From Pseudomonas sp. QS1027 (GTDB taxonomy: Bacteria > Pseudomonadota > Gammaproteobacteria > Pseudomonadales > Pseudomonadaceae), in assembly GCF_002814235.1 (NCBI RefSeq), contig NZ_PHSU01000026.1:1-64000 (forward strand): 64,000 nt of DNA, given 5' to 3'. The notes under the pieces are model-generated. The model ran no database searches, was not told where the DNA came from, and saw only the letters and a list, made by a program, of their open reading frames with translations. This document shows, in pieces, positions 1 through 7,097 of the stretch (its first letter is position 1; each line of letters starts with the position of its first letter). A program made the position numbers and the translations under genes.

Positions 1-3
1 ATC

Positions 4-69
4 TGAAGCCAGGTGGGTCCCTGTGGCGAGCGGGCAAGCCCGCTCGCCACAGGGACCCACCTGGCTTCA
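4..69. repeat. REP-type perfect palindrome
   Basis: Two 32-base arms are exactly complementary around a 2-base centre (AA at 36-37). The core resembles the GCGGGCAAGCCCGC centre of Pseudomonas REP elements. It lies 31 bases past the stop of the BufA2-like gene on the minus strand, so its RNA hairpin could end or protect that transcript, but there is no T-tract. The match to REP elements is family knowledge; a terminator role is inference. Confidence 0.75.
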
Positions 70-99
70 AGTTTCCTTAATGTCCAGCAAGCCCTGCCC

Positions 100-366
100 T
101 TACTTCGGCTCGGTCAGGGTGCCGCCGGCCTTGAGGCACTCACTCGGGGTCTTGACGATGACGCCCTGCCCCTTGCAGCTGTTCAGTCCCTTGCAGTCGT
201 TCTTGGCAGTGGCGCAGAGGCTTTCGCCCTTGCAGCTGTTGACGCCGTAGCAGCGGCCCGGCTGCTCCTTCTCGGCGGCACTGGCCGATACGGCAAAGGA
301 CGCGGACGCCAGTGCGAGCAACGCGGCAGCAGTGGCAAGGCTCAAACGGGATGCGGTGGTAGCCAT
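100..366 (-). CDS. BufA2-like periplasmic bufferin (metal-binding peptide precursor)
   Basis: This 88-residue precursor has an N-terminal signal peptide (Ala/Leu-rich, to about residue 30) and a short Cys-rich mature part. Cysteines are at 39, 45, 51, 58, 64 and 77, and the segment NSCKG occurs twice (43-47 and 62-66). That pattern fits the BufA2 class of bufferins, which are exported, Cys-modified peptides that bind copper or other metals. It is the last gene of a minus-strand run with an alpha/beta hydrolase, a DoxX protein and a BufA1-type peptide, 58 bases after the hydrolase. The usual maturation genes bufB (DUF692) and bufC are not in the window; they could lie beyond position 1. Bufferin assignment is likely; the metal bound is unknown. 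Confidence 0.75.
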   Translation of the reverse strand: MATTASRLSLATAAALLALASASFAVSASAAEKEQPGRCYGVNSCKGESLCATAKNDCKGLNSCKGQGVIVKTPSECLKAGGTLTEPK

Positions 367-424
367 GATATTTCTCCAGGTTCAGTCAGGGGGACAGCAG
401 TGATGATTCAGATAGGGGTGAGCG

Positions 425-1189
425 TTACTTGACGTTCAACGCGGCCTGCTCGATGACTTTCGCCACCGCCTCGGGCTGCGAGATGTACAGCGTGTGGCTG
501 CCCTTGATCTCGGTCACCGTGGAACCGGCGCGCTTGTACATCCAGCGCTGCAGATCGGGGTTCAGGGCCTTGTCTTCAGTGGCGACAATCCCGTAGCTCG
601 GTTTCTGGTGCCAGGCCGCGGCCCAGGTCCGTGCGCCGAAGGTCGCGGTGGTCGCCGGTACTTGCGAAGCCGCGAGGAAGTCGGTGCGGTTGGTGGTCTG
701 GTCGGCGGCAAAGTCCTCGCCGAACTTGGCGCGGTCGACGAACAAATACCCGTCACGGGTAGCGTGGACGTCGTTGTTCTGCGTCGGCATGGAGTCCAGC
801 AACTGGGTCAGGCTTTCGCCGACTTCCGGTTGCAGCGCGGCGACATAGACCAGTGCCTTGACCTTGTCGCGGTCACCGGCCATGCCGATCACCGCGCCGC
901 CGGAGCTGTGGCCGACCAGCACCACCGGACCGACCTGCTGGTCGAGGACCAGCCGGGTGGCCGCGACGTCCTCGTCCATGCCGGTCGCCGGCTGGTGCAC
1001 GACGGTGACCTTGTAGCCCTTGTGGATCAGGATGTCGTGAACGACCCGCCAGCCCGATCCGTCGACGAAGGAGCCATGGACGATGACGATGTTTTTCGCG
1101 CCAGTGGGCGGCGTCGCATCGGCGGCGCTGGCAAATATCGGTGTCGCCAGGGCCAGTGCGGTCAGGGCCAGGGTTGGAAGCTTGCGCAT
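425..1189 (-). CDS. secreted alpha/beta hydrolase
   Basis: The 254-residue protein has a cleavable signal peptide (to about residue 22, ending ASA). An alpha/beta-hydrolase core follows: a strand-turn HGSFVDGSGW near 39-47, the nucleophile elbow GHSSG with Ser95, and a late His in GSHTLYIS near 231. This is typical of small secreted esterases of the salicylate-esterase/pyrethroid-hydrolase type. The start has a good Shine-Dalgarno (GGGGAAA) just upstream. It lies between the DoxX gene (56 bases) and the BufA2-like gene (58 bases) on the same strand, so it is probably cotranscribed with the bufferins. The substrate cannot be inferred, and a hydrolase is not a standard bufferin-operon component that I know of. 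Confidence 0.8.
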   Translation of the reverse strand: MRKLPTLALTALALATPIFASAADATPPTGAKNIVIVHGSFVDGSGWRVVHDILIHKGYKVTVVHQPATGMDEDVAATRLVLDQQVGPVVLVGHSSGGAVIGMAGDRDKVKALVYVAALQPEVGESLTQLLDSMPTQNNDVHATRDGYLFVDRAKFGEDFAADQTTNRTDFLAASQVPATTATFGARTWAAAWHQKPSYGIVATEDKALNPDLQRWMYKRAGSTVTEIKGSHTLYISQPEAVAKVIEQAALNVK

Positions 1190-1245
1190 GGTGTTTCCCC
1201 ACAGGCCGCCAGGGCCTGATGTGATGGTGGATGATGGGTGGTGCG

Positions 1246-1683
1246 TTACCGGCGTTGGCGCTGCAACAGCGCATCGAGCGACCAGCGACCGCCGCCATAA
1301 GCGATCAGTGGCAACAGCAGGCCGGCCCAGGTCAGGTGCGTCGGCCAGGCATCGGGATACACGAAGAGCTCGATGACCAGGGTCATTCCCAGCAGTGCCG
1401 CGGCGGCCGGTCGTGTCAGCAAGCCCAGCACCAGCAGGATCGGAAACAGGTGCTCGGCATAGGTCGCCAGGTGCGCCGCCAGGTCGGACGGAATCAACGG
1501 CAACACGTACTCCGAACGGAACAGCACGTAGGTCGACGGCTTGATCGTCAACAGGCCTTGCACCTTGGTGCGTCCCGAGAGAAAGAACACCGAGGCGATC
1601 CCCAGCCGCGCCACCAGCAGCAACAGGGGCTCAGGCAGCAGGCGCGTCAGGCCGGCGGCCGCGCCGCTGTTGCCGCGACTCAT
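1246..1683 (-). CDS. DoxX family membrane protein
   Basis: A 145-residue integral membrane protein with about four hydrophobic segments. It carries the DoxX-type opening (ARLGIASVFFLSGRTKVQG) and a hydrophobic segment LLVLGLLTRPAAAALLGM in the middle. The ATG at 1683 overlaps the stop of the upstream BufA1-type gene as ATGA, which shows translational coupling and fixes the start; the open frame continues upstream but only inside bufA1. DoxX proteins often accompany bufferin genes (sometimes called BufD) and are thought to serve redox or quinone functions in the inner membrane. The role here is inferred from context. Confidence 0.85.
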   Translation of the reverse strand: MSRGNSGAAAGLTRLLPEPLLLLVARLGIASVFFLSGRTKVQGLLTIKPSTYVLFRSEYVLPLIPSDLAAHLATYAEHLFPILLVLGLLTRPAAAALLGMTLVIELFVYPDAWPTHLTWAGLLLPLIAYGGGRWSLDALLQRQRR

Positions 1684-1958
1684 GGCTGCTCCGTCAGGGA
1701 GCCAACGCCCTTGGGCGTCTTGATCTGGATGCAGGTGCCCTTGTCCACCAGCACCCAGGCATTGCCCTGGTAGTCGGCCTCGGCGGTGCCGGCACAAGAG
1801 GTGCCTTTGCCGGCGGCACAATCGTTCTGGCCGGCCTTGGACACGCCGTAGCATTTTTCCTTGGGACTTTCATCGGCGGCATGGGCAGCGCTGGCGAGGA
1901 CCGTCAGCGAGAATGCAAGGGTGGCGGCAAGGGCCGCATAGGGGCGCTTCATGGACAT
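1680..1958 (-). CDS. BufA1-like periplasmic bufferin (DUF2282)
   Basis: A 92-residue precursor with a signal peptide (cleavage near residue 27, AHA/A). The DUF2282 mature region has four cysteines at 36, 47, 55 and 76, within KCYGVSKAGQNDC and KGTSCAG. This matches BufA1 bufferins, peptides whose Cys residues become thiooxazole groups and chelate copper in the periplasm. It is the first gene of the minus-strand operon and is coupled by ATGA to the DoxX gene. The upstream gap to 2239 shows no clear sigma-70 promoter. It contains two copies of TGTATCC (2037-2043 and 2080-2086), 43 bases apart, of unknown meaning. Confidence 0.82.
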   Translation of the reverse strand: MSMKRPYAALAATLAFSLTVLASAAHAADESPKEKCYGVSKAGQNDCAAGKGTSCAGTAEADYQGNAWVLVDKGTCIQIKTPKGVGSLTEQP

Positions 1959-2239
1959 CTCCCGATCAACAATGGATGGCGCGAATCAGCAGCGTCATGG
2001 GCTGCGTTGTTCGACCAGCAAAGTTAATCGCGAGCGTGTATCCCTTCTGTGTCGCGCAAGCGGCCGGGAAGTCGCGGGATGTATCCGCCGCAGGCTCGTA
2101 CACAGTGTGATACACGCCCCGTCGTGCACGGGCAGTCATCCCGTCGCGGACCCGGCTCGGCGAGCCGGCGAGAGACCGTCATATAAGCTTCATATTGCAC
2201 GGATAGCATTGTGCCTTCACCTCGCCCGGCGACCCCAGC

Positions 2240-3487
2240 ATGCGCGCAGAAAACTTCCCCTTTATGCGTCCACAGCGGCCTAGAGATCATCGCTGCGCCG
2301 GTGATTTGTGCATTGAAGTGCCGGTGATTGACTCCGACAGTACCAATGCCCTGGTGATGGAGACCTTCAACGCCCACAAGGAAATCGTCTGCCTGGCGGT
2401 ACTCGAAGACGAGCGCCCCATCGGCCTGATCAACCGCAACATCTTCCTGTCGATGATGAGCAAGCCGTTTCACCGCGAGCTGTACGACAAGAAAAGCTGC
2501 ATTGCCTTCATGGACAAGGAGCCGTTGATTGTCGATGCCGGGATGAGCATCGAAGAACTGACGTTCAAGACCGTGGAGTTTGGCGAAAAGACCCTGGCCG
2601 ACGGTTTTATCATCACCCGCAACGACCAATTCGCCGGCTTGGGCAATGGCCTGCAGTTGATGGAAGTGGTCGCGGCCATGCAGGCCGAGAAAAATCGCCA
2701 GATCATGCAGAGCATCGAATACGCCAGCGTTATCCAGCGCGCCATGCTGCGGGCCTCGCGGGATGCCCTGAAGTCGACCCTGGACGATGCCGTGCTGCTG
2801 TGGGAGCCGCGGGATGTCGTCGGCGGCGACTTCTATCATTTCTGCGCCTACCCCGATGGCTGGTTCGGGGCGATTGCCGACTGTACCGGGCACGGTGTTC
2901 CCGGCGCCTTCATGACCCTGATCGCCTCTTCTTCCTTGACCCAGGCGCTGGTCCAGCTCGGGCCGCGCGATCCCGGCGCGCTGCTGTCGGCGGTCAATAA
3001 AAGCGTCAAGGAACTGCTCGGACAAGTCCAGGGCGTCGATGAAACCCCCGAGTCCGACGATGGCCTGGACGCCGCTTTCTTCTGGTTCGACAGCGCCAGC
3101 CAGACCCTGAGCTTTGCCGGTGCACGCATGTCGCTGTACCTCTTGCCGCCTGCTGCCCAACAGCTGGAAACCCTCGCCGGCCAGCGCGTGGGCGTCGGCT
3201 ACGTGGGCAGCGACATCGACTACCAATGGCCGCTAAGCCGCGTGACGATAGTGCCGGACAGCCTGGTATTCATCGCCACCGACGGCCTGACCGACCAGAT
3301 TGGCGGCCCGCGCAACATTGCCTTCGGCAAGAGCAAGACCTTCGACACGATACTGGAACACCGCAATCAGCCAGCGACCGTCATCTGCGAAGCCTTGCAA
3401 CGCACGCTGGCCAATTGGCAAGGAGAGCAAAACCGGCGTGACGATCTCACCCTCTTCTGCGCGCGTCTTGGAAACAATCATGATTAA
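2240..3487 (+). CDS. SiaA-like PP2C/SpoIIE-type Ser/Thr phosphatase with CBS-like N-terminus
   Basis: A 415-residue soluble protein. Residues about 20-145 look like a CBS pair (RPIGLINRNIF, MDKEPLIVDAGMSIEEL). A short helical linker at 146-180 leads to a SpoIIE/PP2C phosphatase domain with the metal motifs GGDF (195-198), DCTGHG (214-219), ATDGLTDQ (about 347-354) and RRDDLTLF near the end. It is the first gene of a four-gene operon with SiaB-, SiaC- and SiaD-type products, and its stop overlaps the next start by 8 bases. In P. aeruginosa, SiaA is a membrane phosphatase that dephosphorylates SiaC. This protein has no membrane segments, so the input signal must be cytoplasmic, perhaps a nucleotide bound by the CBS-like part (inference). 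Confidence 0.85.
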   Translation: MRAENFPFMRPQRPRDHRCAGDLCIEVPVIDSDSTNALVMETFNAHKEIVCLAVLEDERPIGLINRNIFLSMMSKPFHRELYDKKSCIAFMDKEPLIVDAGMSIEELTFKTVEFGEKTLADGFIITRNDQFAGLGNGLQLMEVVAAMQAEKNRQIMQSIEYASVIQRAMLRASRDALKSTLDDAVLLWEPRDVVGGDFYHFCAYPDGWFGAIADCTGHGVPGAFMTLIASSSLTQALVQLGPRDPGALLSAVNKSVKELLGQVQGVDETPESDDGLDAAFFWFDSASQTLSFAGARMSLYLLPPAAQQLETLAGQRVGVGYVGSDIDYQWPLSRVTIVPDSLVFIATDGLTDQIGGPRNIAFGKSKTFDTILEHRNQPATVICEALQRTLANWQGEQNRRDDLTLFCARLGNNHD

Positions 3488-4049
3488 TTCGAATACGGCC
3501 CAGGCCGATTGCCACTTCTTCGACCTGGCCCAGCAGCGCAATGTGATTTTCTATCACATGGGTTATTTCTCGCACACCATCATTACCGCCATGGCCGAGG
3601 TGGTCCGACTGCAACTGGAAATCTCCGGGGTGAACGGGCCGACGCGACGCAAATTGTTTTCCTCCTTCGTCGAATTGTCGCAAAACATCATTCACTACTC
3701 CTCCGACTCGTTGCCCACCGAGCCGCGTGAAGAGTCGTCGTTGCGCCAGGGTGCGGTGTGCATCAGCGCGGAAGGTGATCGCCACCTGATGCTCTGTGCC
3801 AACCCGATCGCCACCAGTGATGTCGACCGCCTGCGGGAAAAGCTCGAGCCCCTGCGCAACATGTCGCTGGAAGAGATCAAGCAAGCGTACAAAGTGACCT
3901 TGCGTGCGGAAACCCCTGCGGACAGCAAGGGCGCTGGCCTGGGCTTCCTGACAATGGCGCGCGATGCCTGCGCCCCATTGGAATTCGATTTCTACCCAAG
4001 AGCGGACGAGCCGGGAACCACGCTGTTCTGCCTTAAAGCCACTATCTAA
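3480..4049 (+). CDS. SiaB family protein kinase
   Basis: A 189-residue protein of the SiaB family, small GHKL-type kinases related to anti-sigma kinases. The N-box-like segment ELSQNIIHYS has Asn69, and a glycine-rich lid SKGAGLGFL lies near 155-165. The ATG at 3480 lies inside the end of the phosphatase gene (8-base overlap); the open frame extends upstream, but only over that gene. In the known system SiaB phosphorylates SiaC and SiaA reverses it, which sets SiaD activity. Gene order phosphatase-kinase-SiaC-GGDEF is preserved here, which supports the assignment. Confidence 0.85.
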   Translation: MINSNTAQADCHFFDLAQQRNVIFYHMGYFSHTIITAMAEVVRLQLEISGVNGPTRRKLFSSFVELSQNIIHYSSDSLPTEPREESSLRQGAVCISAEGDRHLMLCANPIATSDVDRLREKLEPLRNMSLEEIKQAYKVTLRAETPADSKGAGLGFLTMARDACAPLEFDFYPRADEPGTTLFCLKATI

Positions 4050-4068
4050 GTAGAGTGACGCAATCGCC

Positions 4069-4458
4069 ATGGATAATTTTTACATTGAAGCAACCGCCAC
4101 ATCACCGGAAGTCGACTTTCGCTTCGATCAGAATCTGCTGACGATAAAAGGCGAGTCCTACCCGGAAAATGCCGCCGCCTTCTATGCCCCCGTTCTCCAG
4201 CAACTGCGCACCTACCTCGCCGCCCGCGAGGACACCACCATCACCACCCATATTGCCCTGGCCTACTTCAACAGCTCCAGTACCAAGATGCTGTTCAGCA
4301 TTTTCGACGCACTGGACAAGGCCGCTCAATCGGGTAACGAGATGCAGGTGAACTGGTACCACGATGAAGAAGATGAAACCATCTTCGAGTTCGGCGAAGA
4401 GTTGAAGGCCGACTTTACCGCCATCATCTTCAACGACCACGCAACGACTCTCCAATGA
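4069..4458 (+). CDS. SiaC family regulatory phosphoprotein (DUF1987)
   Basis: A 129-residue DUF1987 protein, the switch component of Sia systems. The phosphorylatable loop of the family corresponds to the segment FNSSSTK at 67-73; I cannot tell which Ser or Thr is modified. The C-terminus is acidic (HDEEDETIFEFGEE). Unphosphorylated SiaC binds and activates the SiaD diguanylate cyclase in P. aeruginosa; the same role is likely here because the cyclase gene follows after 13 bases. The gene starts 19 bases after the kinase stop. Confidence 0.87.
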   Translation: MDNFYIEATATSPEVDFRFDQNLLTIKGESYPENAAAFYAPVLQQLRTYLAAREDTTITTHIALAYFNSSSTKMLFSIFDALDKAAQSGNEMQVNWYHDEEDETIFEFGEELKADFTAIIFNDHATTLQ

Positions 4459-4471
4459 TTCCTGGAGAAGG

Positions 4472-5254
4472 ATGATGAGCATGACCGCTTCAGTCACTTC
4501 AGCCGGCGCACAGGATGACGCGGCACACGACCTGTTCAGGAGCGAAACCGACGCCCTTGAACACGCCCGTTCGATCCTGGCCCTGACTGAAGCCGACGCC
4601 CCGGTGTACCAGCAGGCACTCGGCGAGCTGACCGTGCACTTCGAACGGCTCATGCGCGAGACGCGCCGGCTGATACGCCGCAGCGACCGCGCCGAGCGCG
4701 AAATGAACACCCTCAATGCCCAACTGCAAACCCTCGCTCGCCAGCTCGAATACCGTGCCACCCACGATGCGCTGACCGATGTGCTGAACCGTGGTGCGAT
4801 CATTGACCTGACCGTGCAGGCGCTGTGCAAAACCGGCGCGGCGATGGTGGTGCTGGACATCGACCACTTCAAGCAAGTCAACGACGAGTTCGGCCATCCG
4901 GCAGGCGATGCGGTGATTCAAGGCATCGTCGGTTGTTTGCGCCGGGCCGTGGGCAATGCGGGATTTATTGGTCGCGTCGGCGGAGAGGAATTTACCGTAC
5001 TGATTCCCGCCGGTACGCTCGAGGAAGGTCTGTGCCTTGCCGAAGCCCTGCGAGACAGCATTGCTTCGCATGTCTTCGGGCATCCGGTGAACCGGCAGAT
5101 CACCGCGAGTTTCGGGGTCAGTGCCAGCCCCATGGGCACCAGTTTCGACACGGCCTATGGTTTGGCGGATGCGGCCTTGTACCAGGCCAAGCGCTCGGGC
5201 AGGAATCGCGTCGAGGCAGCGCGGACAGAAGCCGATGTCTGTCCGCTGGAATAA
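4472..5254 (+). CDS. SiaD-like diguanylate cyclase (GGDEF)
   Basis: A 260-residue soluble protein. The N-terminal helical region (about 15-95) is the likely SiaC-binding and dimerising stalk. The GGDEF domain has DHFKQVND (131-138) and the active-site GGEEF at 170-174. No RxxD inhibitory site precedes GGEEF at the usual distance, so product inhibition through that site is not expected. It makes c-di-GMP from two GTP. The Shine-Dalgarno GGAGAAGG lies just before the ATG. It is the last gene of the Sia-like operon; a 10-bp hairpin follows at 5257-5286. The activator is most likely the SiaC protein encoded upstream. Confidence 0.87.
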   Translation: MMSMTASVTSAGAQDDAAHDLFRSETDALEHARSILALTEADAPVYQQALGELTVHFERLMRETRRLIRRSDRAEREMNTLNAQLQTLARQLEYRATHDALTDVLNRGAIIDLTVQALCKTGAAMVVLDIDHFKQVNDEFGHPAGDAVIQGIVGCLRRAVGNAGFIGRVGGEEFTVLIPAGTLEEGLCLAEALRDSIASHVFGHPVNRQITASFGVSASPMGTSFDTAYGLADAALYQAKRSGRNRVEAARTEADVCPLE

Positions 5255-5256
5255 CA

Positions 5257-5286
5257 GGAAGAGGAGCGCCTGGGCCCTCCTCTTCC
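5257..5286. terminator. hairpin between convergent cyclase and porin genes
   Basis: Perfect 10-bp stem (5257-5266 with 5277-5286) and a 10-base loop, 3 bases past the cyclase stop and 10 bases past the porin stop. There is no T-run on either strand, so it may be a weak or Rho-assisted bidirectional terminator. Confidence 0.5.
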
Positions 5287-5296
5287 CACCCTCTGA

Positions 5297-6625
5297 TCAG
5301 AAGATCGAGATAGGGTAATCGGCGATCAGGCGCAGCTCATTGTTGTCGCCTTCAGGCTGATCGGCATTGGCACGGTGGAACGACTGGCGCAGGCGCAGCG
5401 ACAGGTCCTTCGCCGGGCCGCTTTGCACCACGTACTTGGCTTCGACGTCAGTCTCGTGGTGCGTACCGTCGGCACCGTAGTGCAGCAGGTTGTAGGCGCT
5501 GTTCGAAGCCATCTTGGTGCCATCGATATCGTCACCGTAGATATAGCGGGTCATGAAGCTCAAGCCCGGCACCCCGTAGGTCAGCATGTTCAGGTCATAG
5601 CGCGCCTGCCAGGACTTCTCGCCCGGGCCGTTGAAGTCCGAGTACTGCACGGAGTTGGCCAGCATGATCGAATCGCCACCGTCGCCCGGGCCGTTGGTGC
5701 CGAAGCCGACATAGTCGAACGGCGTGTCGCCGTGGATCTTCTGGAACGCCAGGGTCACGGTATGCGCGGTCAGGAAGGTGTAGGCCGTGGCGAAGGAGAA
5801 CGCGGTGTTGTTGATCGGGCCGGCCTTGGCCGCGCCTTCGTCATTGGTCTTGTACAGGTTGAAGTCGAAGTTCAGCGACTGACCCGGCGAGAGCGCCAGG
5901 GTGTAGTTGCCGTTGGTGTAGTACTGACGCCAGACGTCTTCGAACTCGGAACCGTAGAGGGTGAAGTTGAGGTTGTCGTTGACCTTGTACTTGCCGCCGA
6001 GGTAGTTGACGGCGCTGGCGGTGACGTTGGCGTAGGTGGCATACAACGAGTGATCGTTGCTGGTGGAGACCACCCCGGTGCCGCTGGTGAAATGCCCGGC
6101 TTCCAGGTCCAGGTCCTTGATCTCGCTGCTCAACAGGTCGAAGCCGGTAGCGGTTTCCGGAATCAGCCGGGTACCGCCGGCGGCGAAGACCGGCGCGGTG
6201 GGCTGCATATCACCGTAGAGCAATTCGGTCTTGGAGATCCGCATCTTCACCGCACCGCCGGCCTTGGCGTAATCGTCCTCGGGCTCACCGTTGCGGCCCA
6301 CCGGCAGGTTACCGGTGCCGGCCGTACCGGCGCCGCCATCGAGCTTGATCCCCCAGTAACCGAAGGCATCCACGCCGAAACCGACGGTGCCCTGGGTGAA
6401 GCCGGAGCTGTAGTTGCCGAAGATGCCCTGGGTCCAGTCCTTCTTGTCCGCCGGACCGTTTTTCACGTCACGGTCGAAGTATTGGTTCTTCAGGTGCAGG
6501 TTGAGGCTGCTGTCCTCGACGAAACCCTTGGCATCGTCTTGATCCGTCACGGTGGTCGCCATGGCCGCCTGGGCCATGCCCAGCGAGACCGCCAGCGTCA
6601 GGAAGTTGAGTTTGGTCGACATCAT
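5297..6625 (-). CDS. OprD family outer-membrane porin
   Basis: A 442-residue porin precursor. The signal peptide ends AMA near residue 23. The start of the mature protein is OprD-like (FVEDSSLNLHLKNQYFDRD), it has many amphipathic strands typical of an 18-strand barrel, and it ends in the aromatic barrel signal SIF. OprD-family porins admit small carboxylates, amino acids or peptides; which one cannot be read from the sequence. The ATG follows a Shine-Dalgarno AGGGGAA. It is a single gene, convergent with the Sia-like operon. The upstream gap (6626-6936) carries the promoter region. Confidence 0.9.
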   Translation of the reverse strand: MMSTKLNFLTLAVSLGMAQAAMATTVTDQDDAKGFVEDSSLNLHLKNQYFDRDVKNGPADKKDWTQGIFGNYSSGFTQGTVGFGVDAFGYWGIKLDGGAGTAGTGNLPVGRNGEPEDDYAKAGGAVKMRISKTELLYGDMQPTAPVFAAGGTRLIPETATGFDLLSSEIKDLDLEAGHFTSGTGVVSTSNDHSLYATYANVTASAVNYLGGKYKVNDNLNFTLYGSEFEDVWRQYYTNGNYTLALSPGQSLNFDFNLYKTNDEGAAKAGPINNTAFSFATAYTFLTAHTVTLAFQKIHGDTPFDYVGFGTNGPGDGGDSIMLANSVQYSDFNGPGEKSWQARYDLNMLTYGVPGLSFMTRYIYGDDIDGTKMASNSAYNLLHYGADGTHHETDVEAKYVVQSGPAKDLSLRLRQSFHRANADQPEGDNNELRLIADYPISIF

Positions 6626-6919
6626 TGTAATTCCCCTGGTTAATAATGTTTCACCCTCTTGTTAGTGCGATCGACGGGTACACTCCGTCCTCCGCGCGAA
6701 GGGGTGGAAACGTAAAGCGGTAAAGGGCAGAAAGTGCCCGAAGGCAAGGACAATCTTCGTGTCAGCGAAGGAGGTGGCGGGTGTAGCATTGGCGATTCCC
6801 GGGTGTGTCAAAAACACCCCGCAGCCCTTTTAAACAAGGCTTTCCACGTTATCGCCCATGGGGTTTTCCCAATAAGTTACAACGCACTTTGAACCGTCAA
6901 CCCATGGCCTCTTTTGTTA

Positions 6920-6946
6920 TTGTGATTGCCACCACCTATATATAAT
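6920..6946 (+). promoter_or_regulatory. candidate sigma-70 promoter for small RNA
   Basis: A perfect -10 hexamer TATAAT (6941-6946) lies in the AT-rich run TATATATAAT. TTGTGA (6920-6925) is 15 bases upstream and TTGTTA (6914-6919) is 21 upstream, so the -35 is not ideally spaced. Transcription would start near 6953 and run into the nested dyad and terminator. No protein start on this strand explains it. Confidence 0.4.
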
Positions 6947-6952
6947 TTTTTA

Positions 6953-7068
6953 CCCGCGGTCTTCATGAACACTGATTTAAGTAGCGGTGAAGATTTCTTC
7001 ACCGAGTTTTAAGTTGCGGTTCATGTTTCACAGACGAAAAAAAGGCCTGCATCGCTGCAGGCCTTTTT
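6953..7068 (+). ncRNA. candidate small RNA with nested hairpin and intrinsic terminator
   Basis: From a plausible start near 6953 the RNA would be about 115 bases. It would contain a dyad whose segments share one centre (6994.5): CATGAAC/GTTCATG at 6964-6970 and 7019-7025, a TTAA-rich pairing segment, and the core CGGTGAAGA-TT-TCTTCACCG at 6985-7004. An A-rich spacer leads to a GC-rich hairpin with five T at 7039-7068. Structure, -10 box and terminator are seen in the sequence; expression is inference. It could instead be an operator plus a terminator that serves only the aminotransferase gene. Confidence 0.38.
7039..7068. terminator. bidirectional Rho-independent terminator
   Basis: Stem GGCCTGCA (7044-7051) pairs with TGCAGGCC (7056-7063), with loop TCGC and flanking A and T runs. 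On the minus strand seven T follow the stem, so it ends the aminotransferase transcript, whose stop is at 7098. On the plus strand five T follow, which would end the candidate small RNA. Confidence 0.88.
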
Positions 7069-7097
7069 CATGGGGCGCCAGGGCACTACCGGCGGGG

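Larger units (their letters stand above)
6626..7097. other. intergenic region, 472 bases
   Basis: The gap separates the porin promoter (minus strand, left side) from the end of the aminotransferase gene (minus strand, right side). The left part includes an interrupted inverted repeat, GGGTGT at 6801-6806 and ACACCC at 6814-6819. The right part holds a TATA-rich block (6937-6946), a nested dyad (6964-7025) and a bidirectional terminator (7039-7068), listed separately as a candidate small RNA. No convincing protein gene is present. Confidence 0.7.

Noticed and set aside
2037..2115. Two TGTATCC copies and GTGT-N3-ACAC upstream of the bufferin operon as an ECF promoter or operator
   Set aside because: The repeats are short and do not form a -35/-10 pair with usual spacing; left as unexplained.
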